Source of the DNA: Chloroflexia bacterium
GTDB lineage: Bacteria > Chloroflexota > Chloroflexia > Thermomicrobiales > UBA6265
Direction of reading: 5' to 3'
DNA length: 5,162 nucleotides
Assembly (NCBI GenBank): GCA_013698305.1
Contig: JACCVC010000178.1
Span: 1-5,162, forward strand
Part shown: positions 1 through 5,162 of the stretch, piece by piece
How the letters are laid out: every line of letters begins with the position of its first letter
How positions within the stretch are numbered: position 1 is the first letter of the stretch
Notes under the pieces: generated by a model
What the model saw: only the letters and a program-made list of their open reading frames with translations
What the model was told of the DNA's origin: nothing
The model's database searches: none
Position numbers and translations under genes: made by a program

Positions 1-82
1 CGTCTCTCGTTGCGCTCTCGATCCCATGCCGATGGTCGCATCGGGCGCATCGAATGGCAATATCATGATCCAGATCGTCCAT
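1..82 (-). CDS. Possible 5' end of a downstream small or hypothetical gene (partial)
   Basis: Three bases after the stop of the Vps62-like gene there is an ATG (80-82) opening a frame that stays open to the left edge: MDDLDHDIAIRCARCDHRHG, then seven more residues. It carries a CxxC (CARC) followed by two histidines, which could hint at a small metal-binding protein. That is a guess from a 27-residue fragment. No convincing Shine-Dalgarno precedes the ATG, so translation would depend on coupling to the upstream stop. A second minus-strand frame starting at ATG 64-66 (MILPFDAPDATIGMG...) is also open to the edge, and third-position G/C content does not clearly favour either one. The segment may simply be non-coding. 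No function is assigned. Confidence 0.2.
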   Translation of the reverse strand, partial: MDDLDHDIAIRCARCDHRHGIESATRD

Positions 83-85
83 GCT

Positions 86-2053
86 TCACGAAGCTGCGTG
101 TTCAGTCGTGGCTGGTATCGTGCCATCGCGCCCTGTTGCTGGCGTCTGCGCTTGTCGCTGCCGGTACAGGACTGCGGCACCAAGCACCGAGAACGGCAAC
201 GCGACCGCATAGATCAAGCTGCTCAGCGTGTTGACGAAGTCCACCCCGGCCGATTCCGTGACCATGAGCACGATCCCAAGCACCGGCCCTGGAGCCGCCC
301 CGATAACGGCCAGCGCCAGGATGGTGGCGGCTGTCCGCCACCATCGACCGCGCACTGCCTCGGCGCTTCGCATTGGCGCCTCGCCGGGAGCGGCCTCATC
401 GAGCACCACCGCCTGGGCCACGAATCCCCAGCGGACCGCCCGCTCGATCGCCCACGGGAGGCCGATCACCGTCAGTTGCGCCAGCACCACTTTCGCCAAC
501 GGCTTGAGATTTGCCCGGACCATCGGCACGAAATGCCGGTGGACCCCTCGCACCATCCTCCGCGCCGTGATCGGCTCGCGGCGCTCGATGGCGCGGAACA
601 CCTCCAGCACACCGGGCGCGACGATGAGCAGGCTGATCACCTGCTGGAGGCTGGAGATCGGCATGGCCGCCACGTAATACGCTACAGGCGTGAGTTCCAT
701 CATCACCAGAAGGTCGCGGATCGGTGACTGGCGCATCACCAGCGCATAGGCGCCGTTCGTCAGCATGCCGATGGGAATCAGAAGCAGCCCGAGCAGCGCG
801 AACGCCGGCAGGTACCGGAGATAGACGCGCAGCGCCGCGAGCAGCGTCGCCCAGGACAGCCAGAGCAGCACACTGACCACCGTGACCGGAGCCGCCAGGA
901 CCGTAACGAAGTACCATGGCGCCCCGACGAACCGCAGCAGAACGATCGATCCATAGTTCGTCACGCCGCAGAAGACATCCGCTGGCGCGGGACCGAGCAG
1001 CGCCGTCCCTGGAATCTCGATGCTGCTGTCCCGCAGCCGATCCTCGTGCCATCCGACAGGATCGCGCCAGCGCTTGGTCCGCTGTGGCGCCCTGGCGCCG
1101 TCGTACTCCCAGCTTTGGCGCTCGCCCCAGCGACCGGGCCAATCCACCCACCCAGGCGCTTCTCCCGTCAGGATCGCCGGCATCGGCGCCATCTCGACGC
1201 GCACCGCTACCTCGCGTGTTGGCGAGAGCGTGCTGTCGCACCCGAACCCGGATCCGTTGTCGCCCCAGCCGAGAAAGACACCAGGCCCGAAATACGACGC
1301 GTGCGACCCCTGTGCGATATAGACTACCGGGCGCGTCCCTTCGCGCCGGAGCTTGCCGCTGTCCCAGCCCGCCCGCTCGCCGCCCGCGTGCTGCCCGTAG
1401 GCCACCTCGACCGGCGCGCTGCGCAACGCCGTGACGACATCCGGCGCCTCATAGAGCACCTGGATCGTCTCCCAGTCCCCCTCATGGTTGTTGTTGAAAT
1501 CGTTGAACACGTAGAACAGATGGTACTGCACCGCGACGTGCGAGTCGTCGGATTCGATCACCCGCGCGTAGACGGTCGGCTCGTGGCCCACCATGCTGGC
1601 TCGGTACCACAGCTCGTAGGAGCAGCGCGGGTTGCGCGGGTCACCGGGAAAGTCGAGATAGGTGGTCAGGTCGGCGTCGGCGAGGTCGGCAATGCCCGGC
1701 GCGGTCACCAGCACCGGGGCGCGGAAGTCGCTGCGGCCGCTATTTTCCCGCAGACGCACGGCGGGGTTGTCGAAGACGATGTCCACCGGCATCGGCAGGT
1801 AGGGCTCGCCATCCCTTCCGCAAATCTCGTCACGTTGCCGGATCATGACAATCGGATGGTGGCGCAACGCCAGCAGCCGCGCTGCCGGCGAGTCAACCTG
1901 CCGGACGGCGCGGGCCTCCGGTGGCGGAAACCGCGGCACGGTCACAGCCGGCACCGTGTCGTGGGTAGTGCCGAGCGCCTCGATCGTGATCAGCGCGCCA
2001 AGCAGCAGCACCAGCGCCGCCAGCACCAGGCGCACGCGCCCGAGGCGGGGCAT
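86..2053 (-). CDS. Membrane-anchored Vps62-like domain protein with C-terminal multi-helix membrane domain
   Basis: This is a 655-aa protein. Residues 8-28 form one hydrophobic helix after an Arg-rich N-terminus, so it is probably a signal anchor. Residues ~30-365 form a soluble, presumably extracytoplasmic region with the conserved pattern of the Vps62/DUF946 family: HLFYVFND (178-185), HEGDWE (190-195), QHAGG (221-225), RPVVYIAQGSHASY (241-254) and a W..WPGRWGE segment near 302-311. It has four cysteines (78, 144, 272, 362) that could form disulfides if exported. From ~369 there are about six further hydrophobic helices (roughly 369-395, 396-438, 452-482, 518-537, 575-598, 606-629). The stretch WGFVAQAVVLDE followed by RSAEAVRGRWWRT resembles membrane domains of the YciC/glycerophosphodiesterase-membrane type. 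The biochemical role of bacterial Vps62-like proteins is not established, so no function is given. The ATG at 2053 is chosen because it lies just after the upstream stop. A GTG at 2068, overlapping that stop as GTGA, is the main alternative. The longer frame to 2110 would overlap the transferase by 46 bases. Confidence 0.82.
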   Translation of the reverse strand: MPRLGRVRLVLAALVLLLGALITIEALGTTHDTVPAVTVPRFPPPEARAVRQVDSPAARLLALRHHPIVMIRQRDEICGRDGEPYLPMPVDIVFDNPAVRLRENSGRSDFRAPVLVTAPGIADLADADLTTYLDFPGDPRNPRCSYELWYRASMVGHEPTVYARVIESDDSHVAVQYHLFYVFNDFNNNHEGDWETIQVLYEAPDVVTALRSAPVEVAYGQHAGGERAGWDSGKLRREGTRPVVYIAQGSHASYFGPGVFLGWGDNGSGFGCDSTLSPTREVAVRVEMAPMPAILTGEAPGWVDWPGRWGERQSWEYDGARAPQRTKRWRDPVGWHEDRLRDSSIEIPGTALLGPAPADVFCGVTNYGSIVLLRFVGAPWYFVTVLAAPVTVVSVLLWLSWATLLAALRVYLRYLPAFALLGLLLIPIGMLTNGAYALVMRQSPIRDLLVMMELTPVAYYVAAMPISSLQQVISLLIVAPGVLEVFRAIERREPITARRMVRGVHRHFVPMVRANLKPLAKVVLAQLTVIGLPWAIERAVRWGFVAQAVVLDEAAPGEAPMRSAEAVRGRWWRTAATILALAVIGAAPGPVLGIVLMVTESAGVDFVNTLSSLIYAVALPFSVLGAAVLYRQRQAQTPATGRDGTIPATTEHAAS

Positions 2054-2064
2054 CGGGCGTCCGC

Positions 2065-3315
2065 TCACGACGGTTCGGCAGGCGCCTGCTGGACGACGCC
2101 CGCTGCGCACCAGGCGTCGATCGTTGCGTCACTGTAGCCCAGCCCGGCCAGGATCTCGCGCGTGTGCTCGCCCAGCACAGGCGGACCATACCGGTTGTCA
2201 ATCGGTGTCCCAGAGAAATGATACGGGAACCCGGCAACGGTGACCTCACCGAGCGTCGAATGCGGCACCTGCCGGACCAGCTCCTGATGTTGGACCTGCG
2301 GGTCGTCCATCACCTCGCGAACGTCGTGGATCGGGCCGCAGGGCACGGAGGCCCGGTCGAGTCGCTCGACGATCTCCTCGGTGGGGAGCCGCGACAGCGC
2401 CGCATTCACGATCACGTTGAGCTCGGCCAGGTTGGTGATGCGCCCGGCGTTGGTCTCGAAGCGAGGGTCGTCGCCACACTCGGCCAGGTCCATCGTCCGG
2501 CAGAAGCGCTGCCAGATGCCATCGTTGCCGACGGCGATGTTCACGAAGCCGTCCGCCGTCGGATAGGTATCGTAGGGAGCGACGATCGGATGGGCGTTGC
2601 CGAGCATTTCCGGCACCCTGCCAGTGGTGAACAGGATGCCCGCCTGGTAGGTGAGCAAGGCGATCTGTCCGCCCAGCATCGACGTGTCGATGTACTGGCC
2701 GCGCCGCTCCGGATCGCGCTCGCGGGCGAACAGCGCGCCATTGATCGCGAAGGCGGCAAACATCCCGGCGGCGATATCGGCGATCGGCACGCCGAGCTTG
2801 GTCGGCGGTCCGCCCGGATGGCCGGTGATGCTCATCATGCCGCTCATGCCCTGGACGATCAGGTCGTAGGCGGTGCGGTCCTTGCCGGGGCCGGTCTGCC
2901 CGAAGCCGGAGATCGAGGCGTAGATCAGCGACGGGTGCTTCGCCAGCATCGCCTCGTGACCGAAGCCGAGCCGGTCCATCGTCCCCGGCGAGAAGTTCTC
3001 GACCAGCACGTCGGCCCGCTCGATCAGCCGCGCCAGCACGTCCTTGCCCGCGTCCGACTTCAGGTCGAGGGCGAGCGAGCGCTTGTTTCGGTTGACGGAG
3101 AGAAAGTAGGAAGCCTCGCCATCGACAAACGGCGGCCCCCAGTGGCGGGTGTCGTCGCCCTTGCCGGGCCGTTCGATCTTGATCACGTCCGCGCCGAGGT
3201 CGCCGAGCATCATCGTGGCGTAGGGACCGGTCATCACTCTGGTCAGGTCGACGACGGTGATGCCGGACAGCGGGGCGGCGAGGGATGGTGCTGGCGAAGA
3301 TTCCGGGGACTGCAC
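2065..3315 (-). CDS. CaiB/BaiF family (class III) CoA-transferase
   Basis: This 416-aa cytoplasmic enzyme is predicted to move CoA from one acyl-CoA to a free carboxylic acid. The family includes formyl-CoA:oxalate transferase, CaiB and alpha-methylacyl-CoA racemase. Family hallmarks in order are: PLSGITVVDLTRVMTGPYAT (15-34), LGDLGADVIKIERPGKGDD (38-56), SVNRNKRSLALDLKS (73-87), VENFSPGTMDRLG (105-117), YASISGFGQTGP (132-143), AYDLIVQGMSG (149-159) and GQYIDTSMLGG (207-217). Asp151 in the AYD motif aligns with the catalytic aspartate of the family (Asp169 of Frc, Asp156 of the racemase). The length is normal and both halves of the fold are present, so it looks intact. The GTG start at 3315 is preceded by AGGAG with a 6-base spacer and leaves a normal ~14-residue lead before the first conserved block. 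The frame is open 52 codons further up, but that part runs through non-coding repeats. The stop lies 11 bp before the next ATG, which suggests one operon. The substrate cannot be read from the sequence. Racemase-type activity is the alternative. Confidence 0.95.
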   Translation of the reverse strand: MQSPESSPAPSLAAPLSGITVVDLTRVMTGPYATMMLGDLGADVIKIERPGKGDDTRHWGPPFVDGEASYFLSVNRNKRSLALDLKSDAGKDVLARLIERADVLVENFSPGTMDRLGFGHEAMLAKHPSLIYASISGFGQTGPGKDRTAYDLIVQGMSGMMSITGHPGGPPTKLGVPIADIAAGMFAAFAINGALFARERDPERRGQYIDTSMLGGQIALLTYQAGILFTTGRVPEMLGNAHPIVAPYDTYPTADGFVNIAVGNDGIWQRFCRTMDLAECGDDPRFETNAGRITNLAELNVIVNAALSRLPTEEIVERLDRASVPCGPIHDVREVMDDPQVQHQELVRQVPHSTLGEVTVAGFPYHFSGTPIDNRYGPPVLGEHTREILAGLGYSDATIDAWCAAGVVQQAPAEPS

Positions 3316-3321
3316 GAGGAA

Positions 3322-3326
3322 CTCCT
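3322..3326 (-). promoter_or_regulatory. Shine-Dalgarno AGGAG deciding the GTG start of the CoA-transferase
   Basis: On the minus strand AGGAG (3326 to 3322) is followed by six bases and then GTG (3315-3313). This is near-ideal geometry. It outweighs the upstream ATG at 3471, which has only a weak AGG before it and would add 52 residues encoded by repeat DNA. Confidence 0.85.
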
Positions 3327-3332
3327 GAAGCG

Positions 3333-3404
3333 ATACCCGGACACCAAGGTCCGGGTCTACATGGGACGCTACCCGGCCACCTGGGGCAGGGTCTACATGG
3401 GACG
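3333..3404 (-). repeat. Two tandem 36-bp hairpin-forming repeats
   Basis: Read on the minus strand, unit 1 (3404-3369) and unit 2 (3368-3333) both begin with the identical 16-mer CGTCCCATGTAGACCC and agree at 30 of 36 positions by hand alignment. Each contains a hairpin with an 8-position stem and a 6-base loop. On the plus strand these are ACCCGGAC / GTCCGGGT (3335-3342 with 3349-3356, perfect) and ACCCGGCC / GGCAGGGT (3371-3378 with 3385-3392, one mismatch). One inner pair differs between the units as A-T versus C-G, so pairing is preserved. The array lies in the gap between exporter and transferase, and the second hairpin ends 8 bases before the transferase Shine-Dalgarno. Two copies without further spacers do not make a CRISPR array. 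A REP-like intergenic palindrome or a cis-acting leader structure are the likely explanations. Confidence 0.8.
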
Positions 3405-3436
3405 ACGGCGGGAAGAAACCCGGCGAATAGACCGTC

Positions 3437-3447
3437 GCGATTATCGC
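3437..3447. repeat. Short perfect inverted repeat GCGAT-T-ATCGC
   Basis: An 11-base perfect palindrome (5-bp arms around one central base) lies about 40 bases downstream of the exporter stop and 120 bases upstream of the transferase start. Read on the minus strand it contains GATAAT, which looks like a -10 hexamer, but no recognisable -35 hexamer sits 16-18 bases upstream. It could be an operator half of a transferase promoter or pure chance. There is no T-run, so it is not a terminator. Confidence 0.25.
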
Positions 3448-3489
3448 ACCGATCTGACGAATCACCGCCATCGGAACCTGAGCGGTCTC

Positions 3490-4752
3490 TCAACTCCGGG
3501 CGTTGCGTTCCGCGGTTTGACTCGCGACCGCATGGTCCCCGGCGAGCGAGGCTACCACGCGCCTCGTTCGCAGAAGGACCGCAAGACCCAACCCGGTGCA
3601 CACCACGATTACAACAGCCATTGGCACCGCGGTGTTCTCGCCACCAAGACCGACCAGCGGTGACGCGGCGGCGCCAAACGTGAATTGCACCGCTCCAAGC
3701 AGCGCGGCGGCTGTCCCCACGGCCCGGCTTACCGAGGTCATCGCGAGCGCCGTCGCATTTCCGATCGTGAATCCGATGGACGTGATCAGCAGAAAGGTCA
3801 ATGGAAGCACGATGGAGATCGTCGCGACACCCGTCAGGATGATCGCGGCCAGCACCAGGGCAACGACGAACAGCGTGCTCTGCGCGACGATCAGTGTCCT
3901 TGCCGGGTCGATCCGGTAGACGATCCTGGTATTTACGGCGCTGGCGAGGATCAGCCCGAGCGCGTTGAAGGTAAAGGCAATGGAGTACCAGCGTACCGAC
4001 AGCCCAATGACATTCTGGAAGACGAATGGCGACGCCGAGATATACGCGAACACGGCGCCATAGGTGAACGCGATCGCCGTCAGGTAGCCGACATAGGCGC
4101 GATTCTGAAACAGCGCACCTGCCGTGCGAAACGTATCGCCGATACCACCATCACTGCGTTGTTCCGGCGCGAGGGACTCCGGCACGAACAGGAAAACGAC
4201 GATGACCATCGCCAGCGTCGCGACCGCAATCGCCCCCAGCACGCCTCGCCAGCTCACCACCGGCAGGAGCAGCCCACCCAGCAGCGGCGCAATGACCGGC
4301 GCAAAGCTGACGATTGCCGCCAGGGCGGTGAACGCCTTGACCGCGGCTCGGCCATCGCTGAGGTCCCTGATGATCGACCGCCCGATCACCACACCCGCCG
4401 CCGCGGTGAAACCCTGCACAAACCGCAACGCTATCAGCACGGTAATGCTGGGCGCGATCGCGCAACCGATGCTCGCCACCGTGCAAATAGAGAGCGAAAT
4501 CAGCAGGGGGCGGCGACGCCCGTAGCGGTCCGACAGCGTGCCGATCACGAGTTGGCCCAGTGCCAGACCGATCAGGAATGCCGTGAGCGTCAGTTGAATG
4601 GACGTCGCCGGTGTGTCCAGGTCACGCGCCATGTCCGTGAAGCCTGGCAGGTACATGTCGATGGCCAATGGTCCGACAGCCGAGAGCATCGCGAGGATGA
4701 ACAGGAGCCTCGAAGGCACAGTGGCACGTGGGGAGTCAGGCGATGACAACAA
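3490..4752 (-). CDS. Bcr/CflA-family MFS drug:H+ antiporter
   Basis: This 420-aa inner-membrane transporter has about 12 hydrophobic helices along its whole length. It is predicted to export small toxic compounds or drugs using the proton gradient. Diagnostic signals are: DMYLPGF in the first helix region (32-38, the conserved DMYLP of Bcr/CflA proteins); MFS motif A GTLSDRYGRRR in the 2-3 loop (71-81); RFVQGFTAAAGVVIGRSIIRD spanning helix 4 (110-130); and an antiporter-like motif C region APVIAPLLGG in helix 5 (151-160). The central loop (~191-215, PESLAPEQRSDGG) separates two six-helix halves. The length is typical and the protein looks intact. The start is TTG (4752-4750), with GAGGG six bases upstream (4763-4759). 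A second TTG is the next codon, so the exact first residue is uncertain by one. A GTG at codon 12 lacks such a site. The gene ends 174 bp before the transferase, in the same direction. The substrate is unknown, and members of this family range from bicyclomycin to chloramphenicol and other exporters. Confidence 0.93.
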   Translation of the reverse strand: MLSSPDSPRATVPSRLLFILAMLSAVGPLAIDMYLPGFTDMARDLDTPATSIQLTLTAFLIGLALGQLVIGTLSDRYGRRRPLLISLSICTVASIGCAIAPSITVLIALRFVQGFTAAAGVVIGRSIIRDLSDGRAAVKAFTALAAIVSFAPVIAPLLGGLLLPVVSWRGVLGAIAVATLAMVIVVFLFVPESLAPEQRSDGGIGDTFRTAGALFQNRAYVGYLTAIAFTYGAVFAYISASPFVFQNVIGLSVRWYSIAFTFNALGLILASAVNTRIVYRIDPARTLIVAQSTLFVVALVLAAIILTGVATISIVLPLTFLLITSIGFTIGNATALAMTSVSRAVGTAAALLGAVQFTFGAAASPLVGLGGENTAVPMAVVIVVCTGLGLAVLLRTRRVVASLAGDHAVASQTAERNARS

Positions 4753-4758
4753 TGAAGT

Positions 4759-4763
4759 CCCTC
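4759..4763 (-). promoter_or_regulatory. Shine-Dalgarno GAGGG supporting the TTG start of the MFS gene
   Basis: On the minus strand GAGGG (4763 to 4759) stands six bases before TTG 4752-4750. No ATG or GTG in this frame near the N-terminus has a comparable site, and the resulting protein has the usual ~14 residues before its first helix. Confidence 0.65.
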
Positions 4764-4825
4764 AGGGGATCAACGCAGGGGCGTGCTGAGAAGAGGCGCA
4801 AACTCGCACCATTCATCGCCAGCGT

Positions 4826-4831
4826 ACTATA
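4826..4831 (-). promoter_or_regulatory. Candidate -10 hexamer (TATAGT) of the MFS gene
   Basis: TATAGT on the minus strand (4831 to 4826) matches the TATAAT consensus at 5 of 6 positions and stands ~74 bases upstream of the TTG start, in otherwise GC-rich DNA. The -35 region at 17-18-base spacing reads CCCATG or GCCCAT, which is not a consensus -35. The promoter is therefore weak, activator-dependent, uses another sigma factor, or is not real. The -35 region falls inside the long hairpin at 4835-4883. Confidence 0.3.
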
Positions 4832-4834
4832 GGG

Positions 4835-4883
4835 ATACGATGTGATGGCATGGGCCGATTGCCCACACCAGATCACATGATAC
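4835..4883. repeat. Long imperfect inverted repeat / hairpin upstream of the MFS gene
   Basis: The outer arms ATGTGAT (4840-4846) and ATCACAT (4872-4878) are perfectly complementary. Inside them GGCATGGGC (4847-4855) faces GCCCACACC (4861-4869) around the 5-base loop CGATT. As DNA this gives 7 of 9 Watson-Crick pairs, and as minus-strand RNA 9 of 9 counting two G-U pairs. A 2-base bulge (4870-4871) separates the two stem parts. Beyond a single mismatch, ATAC (4835-4838) and ATAC (4880-4883) could add four more pairs in minus-strand RNA, two of them G-U. No U-run follows on the minus strand, so a standard terminator is unlikely. The position next to TATAGT and upstream of an exporter suits an operator or a structured leader or boundary element. 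Confidence 0.6.
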
Positions 4884-5001
4884 GGAGTGGTCCGGCGCCG
4901 TTGCTGCCGGTCGCCTGACGACACGCGAAGAACACGGCCACACGTTCGGCAAGCTCAGTGCAGGCTGTGAGCCGGGTCTGCGAAATGGCGATGTATGGGG
5001 T

Positions 5002-5162
5002 CTATTCCGGGCGCTCGATCTGCGGGGTGTCGTCGCGACCGGCGAGGCGGTTCCAGAGCTCGTAGTCGGTCTCGCTCTTGGAGACGAGGCGTTCCTTGCC
5101 GCCGGCTTCCTGGCCGCCGATCGCCTTGAACGCTCCCCGCTCCAAATCGTTGAGATCAAGAT
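5002..5162 (-). CDS. C-terminus of an unidentified protein (5' end outside the window)
   Basis: Read from the right edge on the minus strand, the frame starting at base 5160 encodes 52 residues, beginning LDLNDLERGAFKAIGG and ending DDTPQIERPE, then TAG (5004-5002). About 44 of 52 codons end in G or C, as expected of real coding sequence in this genome. The competing open minus-strand frame over the same bases gives a low-complexity Arg/Ser/Pro-rich product. The visible tail is hydrophilic and charged with no membrane segment, so it looks like the end of a soluble protein. I do not recognise the family from this fragment. The 249-bp gap to the exporter argues against tight coupling with it. 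Confidence 0.7.
   Translation of the reverse strand, partial: LDLNDLERGAFKAIGGQEAGGKERLVSKSETDYELWNRLAGRDDTPQIERPE

Noticed and set aside
1046..2137. 363-codon plus-strand frame opposite the Vps62-like gene, and the shorter plus-strand frames at 26-727, 228-677 and 916-1434
   Set aside because: All are low-complexity Arg/Ala/Pro/His-rich translations opposite a well-supported gene with conserved motifs.
3333..3404. Minimal CRISPR array
   Set aside because: There are only two units, directly abutting and similar along their full length, with no unique spacers and no cas genes.
2164..3663. 499-codon open frame on the plus strand, antisense to the CoA-transferase
   Set aside because: The product is rich in Arg, His, Asp and Gly with no recognisable family motif, and the opposite strand carries a clear CaiB/BaiF enzyme with all its motifs. 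Long antisense frames are expected in GC-rich coding DNA.
3685..4746. 353-codon open frame on the plus strand, antisense to the MFS gene
   Set aside because: The product is an extremely Arg/Gln/Asp/His-rich shadow of a hydrophobic transporter read on the opposite strand, with no motif of its own.
4736..4924. 62-codon minus-strand frame overlapping the start of the MFS gene
   Set aside because: It spans the inverted repeat, the candidate -10 and the MFS ribosome binding site, has no family resemblance, and has no better start signal than the exporter.
4953..4972. GCTCA/TGAGC hairpin as terminator of the partial right-hand gene
   Set aside because: The stem is only 5 bp with a 10-base loop and no T-run follows on the minus strand. 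It is expected by chance in GC-rich DNA.
4994..5004. Third copy of the 36-bp repeat, suggested by a shared TAGACCC next to the stop of the partial gene
   Set aside because: Only seven bases match the repeat core and neither the rest of the 16-mer nor the hairpin is present.
4827..5159. 110-codon minus-strand frame covering the right-hand gap and the partial gene
   Set aside because: It reads the well-biased C-terminal coding frame at 5002-5160 out of phase, giving a Ser/Arg/Pro-rich product, and then runs through the non-coding gap and the hairpin.

Overview
This is a GC-rich bacterial window in which every supportable gene lies on the minus strand, so transcription runs from high to low coordinates. 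The coding style (strong G/C bias at third codon positions, GTG and TTG starts, long antisense shadow frames) fits a high-GC bacterium. Chloroflexota/Thermomicrobia-like or actinobacterial origins are both plausible, but nothing here fixes the lineage.

Layout in transcription order. (1) At 5002-5162 is the last ~52 codons of an unidentified gene whose start lies beyond the right edge. (2) A 249-bp non-coding gap (4753-5001) holds a long imperfect hairpin at 4835-4883, with a TATAGT -10-like hexamer immediately downstream. (3) At 3490-4752 is a 420-aa Bcr/CflA-type MFS drug exporter with a TTG start. (4) A 174-bp gap (3316-3489) holds two tandem 36-bp repeats, each able to fold into the same 8-position hairpin, directly upstream of the next gene's Shine-Dalgarno. 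(5) At 2065-3315 is a 416-aa class III (CaiB/BaiF) CoA-transferase whose GTG start is fixed by a good Shine-Dalgarno. (6) At 86-2053, 11 bp further on, is a 655-aa membrane protein. It joins an extracytoplasmic Vps62-like domain to a C-terminal multi-helix membrane domain. (7) The last 80 or so bases may hold the start of another gene, but the evidence is weak.

The CoA-transferase and the Vps62-like gene are close enough to be translationally coupled. The exporter may be read with them or separately. No shared pathway can be deduced: the transferase substrate, the exporter substrate and the Vps62-like role are all open. The points most worth a second look are the Vps62/membrane-domain architecture, the pair of hairpin repeats with a compensatory base-pair change, and the large hairpin overlapping the presumed promoter of the exporter. 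I see no RNA genes, CRISPR array, insertion sequence or clear rho-independent terminator.
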